The position numbers and the translations under genes are program-made. This document shows, one piece after another, positions 1 to 12,273 of a DNA stretch of 64,000 nt. Every line of letters starts with the position of its first letter. Positions within the stretch are counted from its first letter, which is position 1. Source of the DNA: Capitulum mitella (taxonomy: Eukaryota; Arthropoda; Thecostraca; Pollicipedomorpha; Pollicipedidae); NCBI GenBank assembly GCA_030062745.1, contig CP099844.1, positions 2,509,481 to 2,573,480 on the forward strand, in the 5' to 3' direction. The notes beneath the pieces are model-generated. The model was not told where the DNA came from and ran no database searches. It saw nothing but the letters and a program-made list of their open reading frames with translations.

Positions 1-75
1 TATATATGTTTTCTCACAGCAGACTGCATTGAACTGAGAAGCGGCCTGATCTCAAGGGCTGTGATTAATAAACCT
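1..75 (+). repeat. Partial copy of repeat family B, cut by the window edge
   Basis: The first 75 bases match the inner part of the family seen at 39578-39835, 53664-53960 and, inverted, about 985-1282. The shared core reads TTTTCTC, then GACTGCAT, then GAGAAGYGGCCTGA and CTCAAGGG. The TTAACCC end would lie left of the window. It is interspersed repeat, not coding. Confidence 0.6.
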
Positions 76-984
76 TAGGTAAAGGCAACAATGAACAGCA
101 CAGATGCGGATACGTCCCTTATTTCTCTAATTCTTTTCATATATGCGCCGAAACGTTTAGATGAAGACAAGGCGTTTTTCGCACCGACAGCCGGCGGGCG
201 CCTTAGCCGAACACGGCATGAAATTAACGGGAACTAATTTTAGCGTTTCTTTATTTTTGCGCCATAGGCCCTTTCATGTGATATTTCTTTATCCTAGTGG
301 TTCTTACGGCGGTTTTCATGCCTAAGTCTTAGAAAAAATCAATAGTTATCAATTTACACATTTGCCGGGGCTTCGTGCGAGTCTGTTTGTCTCCAAAATA
401 TGCAATTTTTTAATCTTTGAACTTCTTGGTGGTATTCAGAACTGTGCGAGCCAGTTCTGCCATTTTCAGCCTGTTCTGAGTAATTCATCGCCGATTCTGA
501 CGTCGGTGCATTTTGGCTCATAACTGTTATTCGCGACCTGACCTCTTGTCAGTGGCTAGAAGCCATTAATACTTGTCCATTGACGGCAACTAGTCTTCTG
601 CATCACCCCACACTAAAAATGTTACGAAAAATTCCGTCAATCTCCGAAAAACGACGACATACCTTAAAAGTGGGTTGACCTTACGTCAATGGCCCGGAAA
701 ACTTAAAAAGTCTGAAGTAGCAAATTTGTTGCATCTATCAATATTTCTAGTCCCTGAAAGTTTTATTGTGATGCCATGTTTCTCGAAATAATCGCAGGGA
801 GCTAAACTTTTTTCGACACAGTCTGCTTGACCTGACCTAGGTCAGACACCTCACTTGACCTGAGGTTAAAACCGTACCACAAGGTGAAAAAATGATAAGG
901 CCAAAGGCGTTGGCTTTATTTTTCAAATTTCAAATTTCATGGCGCTGCGTTTTTTTGTTCTCTCGCAATTCTTGGAAAAATCTG
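76..984. other. Unassigned non-coding stretch
   Basis: I see no exon-like ORF, RNA gene or repeat that I can name. Several TGACCT/AGGTCA half-sites occur near 810-865, but this hexamer is common across the whole window. Confidence 0.5.
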
Positions 985-1282
985 AGGGGGCGATCAACCC
1001 CCACTCGGGGGCGGGTTGATCACGGCTCTTGAGATCCAGGTCGCTTCTCTGTTTCATGCAGTCCACTGAGAGAAAACATACATAGGGCGTAAATGGCCTA
1101 CACATTACCCAAAATTAAAAATGAGACTAGTTTCGAGCTCCACTTATCACGAGCTTACCAACGGTAAGCTTTTTTTTACTGTGAAACCAACAGTTCGTAG
1201 AGTAGAGGGGGCGGGGGCGGTCAACCGCCCGCCACCCCAGTAGCGCGTGGTTGGTGCCGACTGCCAGTCGAGCGCGGGTTAA
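985..1282 (-). repeat. Repeat family B copy, TTAACCC end at 1282
   Basis: Read on the minus strand from 1282 this starts TTAACCCGCGC. It then has a G/C hairpin centred on GGTCAACC (about 1205-1240), the core ACCGTTGG, GAGCTCGAAACT, CTCATTTTTA and TTTACGCCCTAT, and then the CTCAAG segment. The order matches 39578-39835. A second hairpin (gatcaaccc pairing with gggttgatc, about 991-1020) sits at the inner end. The TTAA boundary resembles a piggyBac-type end; that class assignment is inferred. Confidence 0.7.
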
Positions 1283-1529
1283 TATTATCTTTCCTTAGTG
1301 GCATATGTTTGACACTAGGTATTTGTCCAACAGCTGGACTGTGGAAGTTTGACCCTTGTTGTGTTGTGAAAGACAGTTGGTTATCTGGCTCACTTGGCAT
1401 CCTCTTCAGTGCAATTTGGTTTGATGGATTACTACCTGGAGGTATTCTTCATAAGCATATTGTCATGCTATTTTATGACCCTGCTTTACTTATGTAATTT
1501 GACCACAGTGAATCGCATTGACGGTGTAG

Positions 1530-1700
1530 TTGATCCGGACCAAGATTAGGGTTACAGTGCTTGGATCCAGATCGGCATTTGAATCACGGCTGTTTTCAGA
1601 TTTTGATCCGAATCAAATGTGATTCACGGTCGCATTTCCAAATTAATTCGGATCGAATGCGATTCACCCCAGACATGTGATTCTTGATTCGGATCAGGTC
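1530..1700. repeat. Short degenerate repeat based on GATCCGAATCAAATG
   Basis: Variants of a motif reading roughly GATCCGAATCAAATGTGATTC recur three to four times at irregular 35-60 bp intervals. It looks like a decayed minisatellite. No coding potential is seen. Confidence 0.45.
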
Positions 1701-1734
1701 GAGATGAGAGTCAAGCACAAGTCTGCCTATTGCT

Positions 1735-2990
1735 AGAGACTGCTAGTTAACAGTCTCAAAGGCCCCTCCCTAGCAGTCTTAGCGCACCCCCGTTTGTCCT
1801 ATGTGCCCCTCTTATCGTCTTCGGGAGAACATTTTTGCCCTGTCAGGGGCCCTCTGACTGTGACAAAAAACCTTTTCGAGATTTCGGTGTCCATGTGCAG
1901 TGCTATGGGCTCCCTGGACGTCTCCGGTGGTCTTCATAGCTGTACAAGGGGTCCTCCTTTGTTACATGGGGAATGTATGGTAATCTTAGGGCCCCTGTAG
2001 CCGTATCAGGGGCCTCGATTTGCGGTTCAGGGGACTCACTAGTAGTCTCAGGGGACCTTTTCCGTGTCAGGAGCTTGCCCAACACATTTGGGGGCCCTAT
2101 GGCCGTCCATGGTCCCCATTCCGTCTTAGACGCCCTCTTATTATCTTTGCCTTGCAGGGACCCTCCGACTTTTTTGGCGGTCTCAGGGGCCATCTGCCGT
2201 GTAGGAGCCTATCTTGGCGTCTCAGGACACATCTGACCTTTCCAGGGCCCCCTGACTGCATCAAGAATCCCTTAGCTTGCCGGAAAGACCAATGCAGCCC
2301 ATCTGGGCCTCCCTTGAGGTTGAGACGGTCACCGATGAATCCCCGATCAGGGTGCCCCATGGCTGGCCAGGGTCTCCTTATGCCGTGGTAGGTACCCTCT
2401 TACGTTCTTGCCGTCTCAGGGGCCTCTCTGACACTTTCAGCGGTCTCATGGACCTTTTGTCGTGTTGGGCCCGTCTTGTAGCCCCAGGGGCCCTTGGGGA
2501 GCTAAAGGGACCCTTCTACCCAAGTTAGGGTCCATCTTGACGTCTCAGAGTCCTATAAACCCTCTCGGAAGCCCTCTGACTGCATCAGAAGCCCTCAGCT
2601 TTTCACACAGGTTCGTGAAACCCGTTCGGGCCCTTTGACATTCCGAGGATCCCTATGCCCTCCTAGGACTCAGTCCTTATCTTGGCCGTTTCATGGGCCA
2701 AGATAAGATAATTTCATGTAACTTTTCCGGAGGTCTCAGGGGCACTTTGCAGTGCTGGGGCCTTGTTACGGTTTCAAGGGCCCTTTGGGACCTTTATGGG
2801 CCCCTCTATGCGTCTCAAAGGTCATCTAACCCTCTCAGGGGCTCCCCTGACTGCATCAAGAATCCGTCACGTTTTCACGGAGACCCCGTGAAGCTCATAC
2901 GGACCCTTTGGGCCCCTTATCGTGGGGCCCTTTCTCAGGTCTGGGGGGTCGCCCCATGTGTCCCCGGATCCGCGCCTGGTTCTGGCTGAC
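1735..2990 (+). repeat. GC-rich degenerate array with a roughly 300-bp higher-order unit
   Basis: Segments of the kind GTCTCAGGGGCCCTCTGAC recur throughout. A longer marker, GACTGCATCAAGAATCC, recurs near 2253, 2578 and 2849, so a larger unit of about 270-325 bp is repeated. Many overlapping short ORFs occur on both strands here, as expected from GC-rich repeat DNA, and none resembles a known protein. Confidence 0.65.
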
Positions 2991-3486
2991 CGTTACGAAA
3001 CGTCACAAGAGGGTGGCGAATTAAAAACACTGAAAAATGCACCCCGAAATTTGTGGACGGACCATTACACGATGTGACAAAACGGCACTGACAGGGACCG
3101 CAGTTGTAGGGTACGGCCGGAAGTAAAGCAGCCGTTTGCCGAGTGATTCAGCTGCCGGAACGTCCGGAGTGGCGCGGGGTCTGGCCGCTCCAGTTTCGCC
3201 GTGCGTCCGCACAATGTGTCGGCCGCGACTACCGCAGCCACGGACACCGCGGGGAATAGCAGAGGCTTGAGTCACCCTAACAAAGCAGAGCCTGTGGCGC
3301 CGTGGGAGGGCCGTGAGTAATCGGGCATCCAGTGCGGCCGACTGGGCTCTGCTGGATGTGCGATTAACGCACCGTTGGGACCATTCGGACACAGATATCA
3401 GCACTGAGCCTCGAACGTCGACACGGAAAGAACACCACGAACGCACACCCAAGGATTCTTGATAAATGAGGTTACCTTTTGATCTT

Positions 3487-3625
3487 GGCCTGACCTTGCG
3501 GCAGTCAGCTTGACCCTAAGCTGGCCAGTTGCCAGCTGATCCGGGGGCCAAACATCGAGCGCTGGGGCGATTCGCAGCCAGGGCGGGGAGACAAACGAAC
3601 TATCAGCTGAGCTACCGCGCACGGT
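3487..3625 (-). repeat. tRNA-derived SINE
   Basis: On the minus strand an A-box-like GGTAGCTCAGCTGATAG (about 3598-3616) is followed by a B-box-like GCTCGATGTTTGG (about 3548-3560). A tail with GGATCAGCTG and ACTGGCCAG follows. The same head, tail and spacing occur at 21140-21278 on the same strand, so this is a family rather than a single decayed tRNA. The T-arm differs from a functional GGTTCGANTCC, so I do not call a tRNA gene. Confidence 0.6.
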
Positions 3626-6019
3626 ATACGGTGTCTGAGCCGCATCATCCTTACACGCTTTCACCTCGCCAAATAAAAAATGGTGAGTTTAAACATTTCG
3701 CCCCAGATGACCTCACTGACTATGGCTGGAGATCCGGCAAGCTTTGGAGGGTCATTTTTGCAGACTTCAACATTATCCCTAACATTAGACAACAAATGAA
3801 AAGAAAGTATCTAAAATTACATTCAAGCCTACATTTTTTTTTTAATATCGAGCCAGCTCAATGGTCTCGTGTTATGATGTTTTGTCCGGTTTGTCATTTT
3901 TACAGCAACGGAACAAATTCGTTGGCGCTTGTAATACTCAGCTTTGCAGAACAATATGAACCATGTACTGCGGAATGCCCATATGTTAACCCCTTGCGAC
4001 ACGAAAGAAGCGCCTAGTTAACAATGATTCGTGGAGTTTTCTCTCTCTAGTTTCATTAGCTCCTGAGATCACGACGGATCGTGTGTGCCTGCTACACTGA
4101 ACATCCAGAAAATATTGGCTGAGTTTTTCTTTACAGCATTTGGCAAAAGCGAACCAAATTCGCAAACCTTTTTGTCATGCTCCGATCACTAAGAAAATAT
4201 AATATCAAGGTGGACTGACAAGGACAGCACCAACCCGCAACCAGGTTTGAACGAATGTGTTTCCAGGGCTGTAGTACAAGGGAATTAAGCCATCAGTAGT
4301 CAGGAACGAGTTGAATACTTGCGCCATTGTTCAGTTGGCAAATGTATCAGCAAGGTTTGATGGAGATTTAGGTGTTGTGCACATGTGGCAAAACCAATAA
4401 TGAACGATGTATTTTAAGTCATCTTTTAAGGAAGCATTAATTTCTTGATCACGCAACAATTCTAAAATTAAACAAGGAGAAAATGAAATAAAAAGGTGAT
4501 ACGATTGTAAGCTGGTTTGTTTACAACGGCTTCCAATTATATTACTATTCGTTGATTTTCTTTTAATACTTTTTTTAATTTAATAATTTTTTTTTAATGA
4601 TTTTCAATGTCCTGGTTTAAAAGTAGTTTAACGTGGTTCGAAAATACATTTCAGTTCGTTGCTTCAGTACCACTTAACTAACTAAAACACACATCCATAA
4701 GTTGTCTTTTCTTGATACTGAATTGGCAACAACTGAAGGTTAGACAATCATAGGGAACAAGCATCGACATCAACAAGCAGTTGCCACGACTAGTTTCTGA
4801 GCAGGACCGACTAAAAACCTCTGCTAAACGTCCCGCAGACGTTGCGTAAAAGCGACAAAATTAATCCTGTCTTCGTTGAAACTTATGAAATAATCAATCG
4901 ATTATTAATTGTTTCCATCAACATCCGTATGGGATACCAACCTATGCAGAACGGGGCATGGGAATCTTAACAGACCCAGCGAGGGAAGCATTATCATCAC
5001 CTTTCCGAAACGCACTCCAGTTGAAACCTCCTCCCCCCAAAAAAACATCGCAAATCGCACTTGAATGTGTCCGTCCTCCGCGATCGTTCATCCAACAGGT
5101 CCGGTGCCGTTCATCTCGTTAACGCCATTCAAAACGATACAGATGTCCCCCACCACGTGTTCATAAGGCTTGACAATTACTCTGAGGCAGGATGCACATG
5201 TCGACAAATCTCTTCAACTAACTGACTCGCAGTCCTCAAAAAGCACATGGCTCCTGACCATTATTATCGACAGCTTTTCAAAAAAAAAGCCGGAGGTCTT
5301 TGTTGTCACATATTTTTTGTGAAATTACGGACAGAGAGCACATCGACGTCAGGAAAGCTACTCCTCCGCAGGCTTAGAACATCGATGTAAAGAACCTTTC
5401 TCACCGGCTACTTCGAGTATTTTTCTCTTTGACGAATGTATTACTGCCGTCAATAATGTGATAACAAAGCGCGTCGCCGAAACCTACTCTTCAACGAATC
5501 TCTTGCCAGATTCCCTGTTATATCCACAGGCTGCTCGGAGAGCATCCCGGAAAGCGCCATGGCTGTTATGTTTGGCCACGGATGTCAATTTTAGCCGGCG
5601 GTAACGGAAAACTTATCGGTGGAACATACTTCCATGACTTTGCGGGTGTCAGGAATGAAAGTAAGGCTCAGCTGCATTTTTGTGTCACAGCAGGGCAATC
5701 ACGGTTGGGAAATTCGGCGTTTCAGTTTCACTGGCATTATGTGTCATGTTGGCAGAAATATTACATCATTAATAAGGCTTTACTAAAATGCCAGAATTAA
5801 TTGCTTTCTATACGTCCCTCAGTTTTACTTTTTTAATAGACCAGGATTTACCGCTGTCGTTTCTAGAACTAAATCGCTGTTATATGTTGACGCAGTGCCA
5901 TTTCATTTTCGTTTGTCTTCAGGCCAGTTATGTGATTTCAGCTTTTTCGGACAGCCCTAGGGCACGGTCGATCTCGACGAAAAATCGGACCATACATTTC
6001 GGACGATTCCGCTCGTCCT
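3626..6019. other. Unassigned non-coding stretch, AT-rich in the middle
   Basis: A TTAACCCC sequence at 3986 could be another TTAA-type repeat end. Around 4560-4610 the DNA is T-rich. No ORF has exon-like features. Confidence 0.45.
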
Positions 6020-6382
6020 TGAACATTGGTCGGATATAGGGTCAATGGATCAAGGAATTTGAAAAACCAGTTAGTAAACGTTAAAGATCCAGTTTCGGCT
6101 GATAAAAAGAAGAGGGCGGTTTATAATATCACATGTGACTGTGGGGAGAGCTATGTGGGTGAAGCGGGTCTTCCATTACAGACAAGGCTAAAAGAACATC
6201 TGGCAGACATTAGACATTGCAGGAAAGACAAATCGTCTACAGGAAAGTATGCGCTCGACCTCCAAAAAGATTTAAATCCGATGCTCGGAAGAACTATAGC
6301 TGTGGTGCCAGCTTGGAAAAATAGGGTGGTGCGGGAGGCAACGGAAATCAAGCCAGCGAACTCATCATTAAACAGGGGGTAG
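6020..6382 (+). pseudogene. Penelope-like retroelement remnant: GIY-YIG endonuclease domain
   Basis: An uninterrupted frame (codons from 6026, stop at 6380) encodes the C-terminal part of a Penelope-like element polyprotein. It begins with the linker typical of this class (NGSRNLKNQLVNVKDP). The nuclease follows: VYN for the GIY position, a CDC pair, SYVG for YIG, the catalytic Arg region TRLKEH, and a C-terminal Glu/Asn region (REATEI, then NRG). Known Penelope-like elements have an upstream reverse transcriptase; I see no recognisable RT in the 5' DNA and the frame is broken upstream, so this is a 5'-truncated copy. The endonuclease would nick target DNA for target-primed reverse transcription. 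Identification is by motif only. Confidence 0.8.
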
Positions 6383-6459
6383 GTAAATTCCAGTTAAGTC
6401 CGATATGAGATACTGTTAGAGTTAACGGTTAGACAGTCGATTCTGTACGGCATAGCCTG

Positions 6460-7060
6460 AGGTTACAGCGAACGATTAGGCAGTGAGACCATGTAAAGAG
6501 TAATTTTTAGGCTGTGGCGCGCGATTAGAGAAAATAGTTATGTAAAACGCTCTAGATGATAGCGAACGGTTGAGCAGGTGAATTTAAAGCACCTTTAGTA
6601 AAACGCTCTAGATAATGGCGAACGATTGAGCTGGTGAATTTAAAGTACCTTTATTTTACAGTGTACGCTGAGGAGATATGAACCATAATTTCAGGTCATG
6701 TCTGTTCTGTTGAAGAGCAGCTATAATTAACGTTACGGATTGCATATTAGTATATGCTTTTTATTTGCACCACGGATTGCATATTAGTATATATTTTTCA
6801 TGTAACGCGAACGTTATAGCGGATGATTAGGTCGCGCGACCATATGAAGTATAGTTAAGGGGAATAGTGAACGACCAGATTAAGCAAATACGCACTACAT
6901 ACCTTGAATTGATAGCGAACGATAGGACGAGGCGAATGTAGAGCACAGGTTTATTTTATAGAGGACGATAATACGAGCATGTGGAAAGTGCAATACAGGT
7001 TACAACGATCGATTAAGCGAAGAAAGCATGTAAAGCGCAGGTTTGGAATTTGGTAGGGAT
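6460..7060 (+). repeat. Degenerate tandem array, about 45-60 bp unit
   Basis: Units built on GCGAACGATTAGGC and CATGTAAAGC recur (for example about 6470, 6561, 6617, 6806, 6912, 7006). Inside the array a direct duplication of ACGGATTGCATATTAGTATA lies at 6735 and 6772. The array starts about 80 bp after the stop codon of the Penelope-like remnant and may belong to its 3' region. Confidence 0.55.
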
Positions 7061-10000
7061 TTTTGTTAGACCAATATGGATAGCGTATTTTTAGGTCAAG
7101 CTGCTTTTGTTTAAAAGGGGCGACAATTAATGGTGACTGGGCGCAATTTTTCAAATTCTTGCTCTTGCGTTCATCTGTCTGTGACCCTGGACTCGACCAG
7201 TATTCAAGGACGAGCGAAATCGTTCGAAATATATGGTCTGGTTTTTTATCGAGATCAACCTTGCTTCAGTGTTGTCCGAAAAAGTCGAAATCACCTAAAT
7301 ACTTGTCGTGAGGTAATTTTAAACTTTTCACACCCGCCAGGCACCGGGTGCCCAGACGCTGGCTGTTGCGTGAGCATTCATATGGACGTTTTCAGGTGTT
7401 TTTTAGTCAGTTGAACCTGACGTACAATTAACTTCATTTCGGTTTTACTTTCACAGGCGCTTCGCACCTCTTCATTCGCAAGCAATATAGTGGAACAAAT
7501 CACGATGGACTTCGTTTGTCAAACGCCTTAGCAGTCGTTTTTTGGCGCAGGTATATTTTGCCCTTAAAATAGGAATAAAAATAACTTTGTGATACACAAA
7601 TCTAAAAGTATTTCTTGCGGAGCCAGCAAAGTTTTGTCTGCCATAATTGGCATAGAGAGGCCCTGAGGCTCACGCTGGATTTTACTTCAGGGGGCCAAGG
7701 AGATGAAAACGGGCCTCCTCGCCCTTCATCTGAAGTCCTCAGATTTCAGTCACCATTTTTGTCACGCCCCCTCCCCTCCCCCTAAAAAATAACGCAAATG
7801 AAAACTCATCTGCCGGTGAGCTACGGACGTACAGAATATCTGTAAAGCCCGGAAAGCTTTCAGAAATGGGCAATACAAAAAATAATGTCAAAGGTAAGGA
7901 ATGGAAAGGAACCTCCGAAACCTTTCCCAACTTTCCGAAGTTCCTATTTTTCTGCATCTGACATGAGAGCCGCTGGCATACGGGTCCCTGCCAGCTAACC
8001 CCAGCATTACGGGCCGCTTGGCAATCTTTTTTCCCTGACCTACGGGCCCTATTGACCTGTAAACCCTTCCAAAACTCCTAGGGGGTCAGCTGGCCCCTTT
8101 TGATCCCTTCCTTGCAGACTTGACCTTTTCCATGACAGGCCTCCAGTCGCGGCCAATAAGCACCTGAAATCCTGGATGAAATGTTCTTAAAATTATTGGA
8201 GTTGGCTAAAATTTCAGGCTATTCATCAGTTTTCAGTCAATGTCATAGGATTAGTGTTAAAAACTCTAAGAAGTGCGCCAGAAGTGCGCCTCCTAGAAGC
8301 TGACAACCGCGCCTCAGGATCTTCATCCATGACTTTATCACTTCCATTAAGGAAAAGGCCACTGAACAGAAAAGCACCAACAGTTTAAGATCATATCTTT
8401 TGCTCTTGCCTCAAATGTTCGTGAGATCCCGCCCATGAAGCGCACCAGAAAACCCCAGCGTCTCGGCGCATGCGCACACCGGCACGGGTCGAAAAGGGCG
8501 TCAGCGTTACGGTCGGGTTTTCATGCGCGTAATTAGTTACTTGACGAGGTTCGCCTTGCTTTTTTGCCGTGATACATCAAGGAAACGTCGCGATTTTATT
8601 ATGGTAAGCGTATCATTGAACTGAAACGTGAAGTGGGGTTGCATTTAACTAGCTCCAGGTAGGCGATGATCAAATACATTGTAAAAATTCCAAAAATTAA
8701 TAGCAAAGTTTTCTTTCAAGGCATGCATAAGGTGGTTACGTGCGGCCTCCAACTCTGTTGTGCTCAGGTTCTTGTTGAGCGACAGCTCTGTCCAGGGACG
8801 CAGCCAAGGGGTGGAGCCATGGGGGTCATGGCCCTTCTCTGAGCCAAGCGGTCTGCACTAGATACATGGCGATTTCACATGAATGCGTAATAGTGATCAT
8901 ATAAATGTTGCAAAAGCAAACATTCCACGTTTTCCTGTGTGTTAAATATGAGATAAATTGCCTAAAATTGCTGTCTTTTCTTGTAAATTCCGTCATATGC
9001 CTGGGGCATACGACAAAATTTGACATTTGCCCCCCCCCCGTGAGGAAAATCCCGGCTACGTGTCTGGCTCTGTCACCTGTTCAGAACAGCCAGAGCAGTC
9101 AGCCATATCTGAGTAGGATGATTCCTCGAGGTTTGTTTTCTTATGACTTGCCTGATCTCATTGTCTGCCGCGGCTCTCGCGGCATGCAGTGACCCTATCT
9201 ACATCCTGGCCTCTTCTGCATCATCGTCTGCGTACACTGGCAGGAGTGCATTCTCATAATGTACCCACTATTTATTTCAGTGGAGCACGTTTTGTGTTAT
9301 CGCACGGTCGTTTTCCGAAAGCTTCATCAGGAGTTCGATAAGGAAATGTCTGTTGAGCGACGGCTAACGCAGGAAAATTCATTTGATCTGAACCATACGT
9401 GCAGCTAGTGACGCAGAAGTAAGAGATACATCTGATGATGCAGAAGTAAGAGCTCATGCTGTGGGTAGGATCCCAGCTTGCCGGAAACCAGTAGCAAAGA
9501 CAGTGAGATCAGGCAGGTCAAGCCTAAAGGAATGAGCTTTCAGGCATCATCGTGCTCAGCATGGTGGACTGGTTTGAACAGATGACAGCTGCCGCTCACC
9601 AAAGAGCTAAAAATAACAGAGCTAGAGGCCCCACGGAGAACTAGCGCTAGCTTTTTCAGAAATCCCATGCCACTCACCAGCGACTGAGAAATGGTAGCTG
9701 AGATGACTCAAGCTTCATTCAGCAATGTAGGACACACCAAACACTATGCACTCCTGTTGTCCTGGTTTCCAGTCGGAACTGAGATTTCCGGGTATCCGAT
9801 TATTCCATTGCCTTTATGAGCGGGTATGCGCTCTAGGTTTAAACCAAACAATTCATGCGGTCTGACTTATATTTGGAGTTCACACGAAGATCAATGAATA
9901 TTGGATGTCAGTTTTCCGCATTCATGCTCTGAATGCGCGACGTAGTCGAACCTTCCAACATACATCGCCTGAAGCACCGATCATGAGTCCAGCACAAATG

Positions 10001-10560
10001 TTTCGTTAGAAAATCAAAATCTTTATGAGATGGATTCGAATTGGGATTTCGCAAATTGTAACTCGTTCATGTTAACCGCCATACCAGGCCTCTACCACAC
10101 AGTTGCTGCAGAGCAAATGAATCGGATGTTTGGCGGCAATGGTTGTTGGGAAGCATTTTCCAAATCGCCTTTGCCTTGCCTCGTTAATTTTCCGAAAGTC
10201 GTTTCAGTACTTGTGCTGCCATCTACCCAGCCCGCAGTTTCCGAGCCATAGATGTCGCTGCCGGACAAGAAAAACTCAAGGACTTGCCTCACAGTTGTCA
10301 GCACTGACCAAACAAATGGCTGCTGGAAGGCATTTAAGACAGATTTTCCCTTGGATCGACTCCCTCGGGGTTGCACTGCAATTTCCCCATACCTCAAAGT
10401 ACAAGTGATTTCGCCTGGATAACGTGCCCTGCTCTCCGGCACGAGCTGTCCTCGCGATGCCGGGTGTGGTTAGTGCTCCATCCCCTGTTGCCCGGGCTAC
10501 GCCGGTGACAACGGGTGGGATGGATCGGGTCCTGCGTCCCCGGCCCATTAACCGCCCGGA
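7061..10560. other. Unassigned intergenic stretch
   Basis: No exon, RNA gene or named repeat could be supported. Short ORFs lack splice context or domain motifs. Two related segments (AATGGTTGTTGGGAAGCATT near 10138 and a variant near 10316) hint at an old duplication of about 180 bp. Confidence 0.4.
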
Positions 10561-11048
10561 CCGAATAGGTTTTTGTCAGTTTTCGTGTTAGTGTCCGTTA
10601 CGGCATTCAAGTGTCCGTACTAGCGAGTGTTGCTGCGTTTCAAGTGTCATGCTGGTTTGTAGTTGTGTTAAATCCGGTGTGGAGGGATGTGACACTGTAG
10701 CCGCTCGGCGGCGGTCGCCAGGCTGTGTCCCGGGGCGACCGGTCACGTGACTGACCGGCTGGCTCACAGGTGGCCCCGGGCGGCCCTCACTGAATACAGC
10801 CAGTCGAGTACGAGACTTCGCTGGGTTTCAGCGCGCATAAAAAAATCATACCAAAACCTTATGTCGAATTTTGCATTCAGCATCACGCAAAGTACACCAG
10901 TACGCTTGTATTATTCATTTTCTGACATGCAGACGTAAGGATCGTGAAGCAGCTCCGGCCCGCAGGTGCTCGGTGGTACAGACCGGTGGTTTAAATAACA
11001 TTCATTCTAACGGATGACAAGAGCCCTGATTCAACGTCCAACTAAACT
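10561..11048 (+). promoter_or_regulatory. Candidate promoter and 5' UTR of the MMP gene
   Basis: This is the DNA immediately upstream of the first MMP coding exon. It contains arthropod-style initiator-like TCAGTT (about 10577) and a palindromic GGTCACGTGACT with an E-box CACGTG (about 10740-10752). No TATA box at the right spacing is evident. Placement rests on position only; the transcription start could lie in an unseen upstream exon. Confidence 0.25.
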
Positions 11049-11153
11049 ATGCTGCTGGCGGCCAGGACGATGCAGCGCCGCGCCGGCGGACAGCCAGTCG
11101 CCGGTGACAGCTCGTCCCCGGAGGACGGTGGCCCGACAGCACGGCGGACGGAC

Positions 11154-11258
11154 ATGGCGGCTCTGGCTCTGCTGGTTATCGGTGCCGTGCTGGGCGTGCA
11201 GCAGAGCGGCTCAGCGCCGCTGGGAGACGCGCCTGTCGAGGCGATCGCCGAGGCTGCC
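11154..11258 (+). CDS. Mmp: MMP exon 1: signal peptide
   Basis: This encodes residues 1-35, beginning MAALALLVIGAVLGVQQSG, a good signal peptide with a likely cut after the small residues near position 20. Exon 1 is exactly 35 codons and ends at a consensus donor (gcc|gtgagt), phase 0, which joins in frame to exon 2. I chose the ATG at 11154 because it has G at -3 and G at +4 and places the hydrophobic core at the N-terminus. In-frame ATGs at 11049 and 11070 would add 35 or 28 mostly polar, Arg-rich residues before the hydrophobic segment. The protein family directs the enzyme into the secretory pathway. No other signal exon is seen before the prodomain exon. Confidence 0.7.
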
Positions 11259-11718
11259 GTGAGTGGGACACTCGAGACTCGAGACGGGTCGAATCAGAGC
11301 GCTGGTCCATGCCCGAGCAACGGAGATAACACGCGGAAACATGTGCCGGAAGTTATTTGGATTCCCGTTATGTACTCCAAACGGAGCGCGTCCGCAAAGC
11401 CGCGCACCGCGTCTCCGGCCGTTGCTGTGAATGTGAGACACTGTTAACCTGATCAGCCCGCTCCCCGAATGCGTCAGGCCCCGCTGTTTGATCCCTATTG
11501 GGAGCCAGCGCTGCCAAAATAAAACCGGGTCCTGTAGATCATAAGGATAACGCATCGAGAGCTGACGGAACATCACATATCCCCCTGCTATTGAGTTCGG
11601 TTCCTTGACTGTTGAATTAGTAACCACTTTGTCCGCTGCTACTTTGGTCCCGAGTAGGACAGAGCCGAGCGATCTGACTGCCGGCTGCGCTGAGACTGAA
11701 AGACTGTTTTTCCGGCAG
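11259..11718 (+). other. MMP intron 1
   Basis: The intron runs from gtgagt to ccggcag, 460 bp. No repeat could be named in it. An ORF from exon 1 reads into it, but the splice junctions and the family alignment argue for removal. Confidence 0.75.
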
Positions 11719-11839
11719 ACGTACTTGGCCAAGTACGGCTACTCGTCTCCGGGCAGCACCAGGGACAGGTCCGGCTCTCTGGTGACGCTCTCAGACAACA
11801 TAGCCGAGTTCCAGCGCTTCGCAGGTCTGGAGGTGACAG
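11719..11839 (+). CDS. Mmp: MMP exon 2: prodomain N-terminal part
   Basis: This encodes residues 36-75 plus the first base of codon 76. TYLAKYGYSSP matches the conserved start of the MMP propeptide, and DNIAEFQRFAGLEVTG matches its hallmark helix (family pattern FQ.F.GL.VTG). The acceptor is ttccggcag|ac and the donor g|gtgagt. Phase 0 in and phase 1 out both fit the neighbouring exons. The propeptide folds as a three-helix bundle that holds the cysteine switch over the active site. The intron before it is 460 bp; the one after is about 5 kb. Confidence 0.9.
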
Positions 11840-12147
11840 GTGAGTGGCCGCTGGCTATGCGCTGTTGGCCTGTCCTCCGCTGGTGTTGTCTAGTGTGGCA
11901 GAGTTCCCTGACCGACCCACGGGAACAGGCGCCACCCAGCTGTTCGGCCAGTGTCCCACGGCAGACAGCAGACGCTAACGATATATCCCATGTGCACTGC
12001 CTCAAAATTAACGGATTTTCATGACTCCACGCACAACTGCGAACCAACAGGATTGGTGGGCCAGGCCAGGGCGACCCTGGTTACTTTTTATCTTATCGTG
12101 CAGGTGCTATCAGAGTGTGGTAATGGTGGTGGGTGCAAGTTCAGCTG

Positions 12148-12152
<5 letters not shown>

Positions 12153-12210
<58 letters not shown>

Positions 12211-12235
12211 TATAGTTACGTAAGTTTATGCATTT

Positions 12236-12271
<36 letters not shown>
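12153..12271. repeat. (AT)n microsatellites
   Basis: Two alternating AT tracts lie at about 12153-12210 and 12239-12270, separated by a short unique spacer. Both are in MMP intron 2. Confidence 0.95.

Positions 12272-12273
<2 letters not shown>

Noticed and set aside
1790..2990. Many overlapping ORFs of 80-120 codons on both strands
   Set aside because: They fall in a GC-rich degenerate repeat array and resemble no protein; stop codons are simply rare there.
10092..10442. Minus-strand ORF with two similar segments (NAFQQP and NASQQP)
   Set aside because: The similarity is short and the DNA duplication is weak; no domain could be named.
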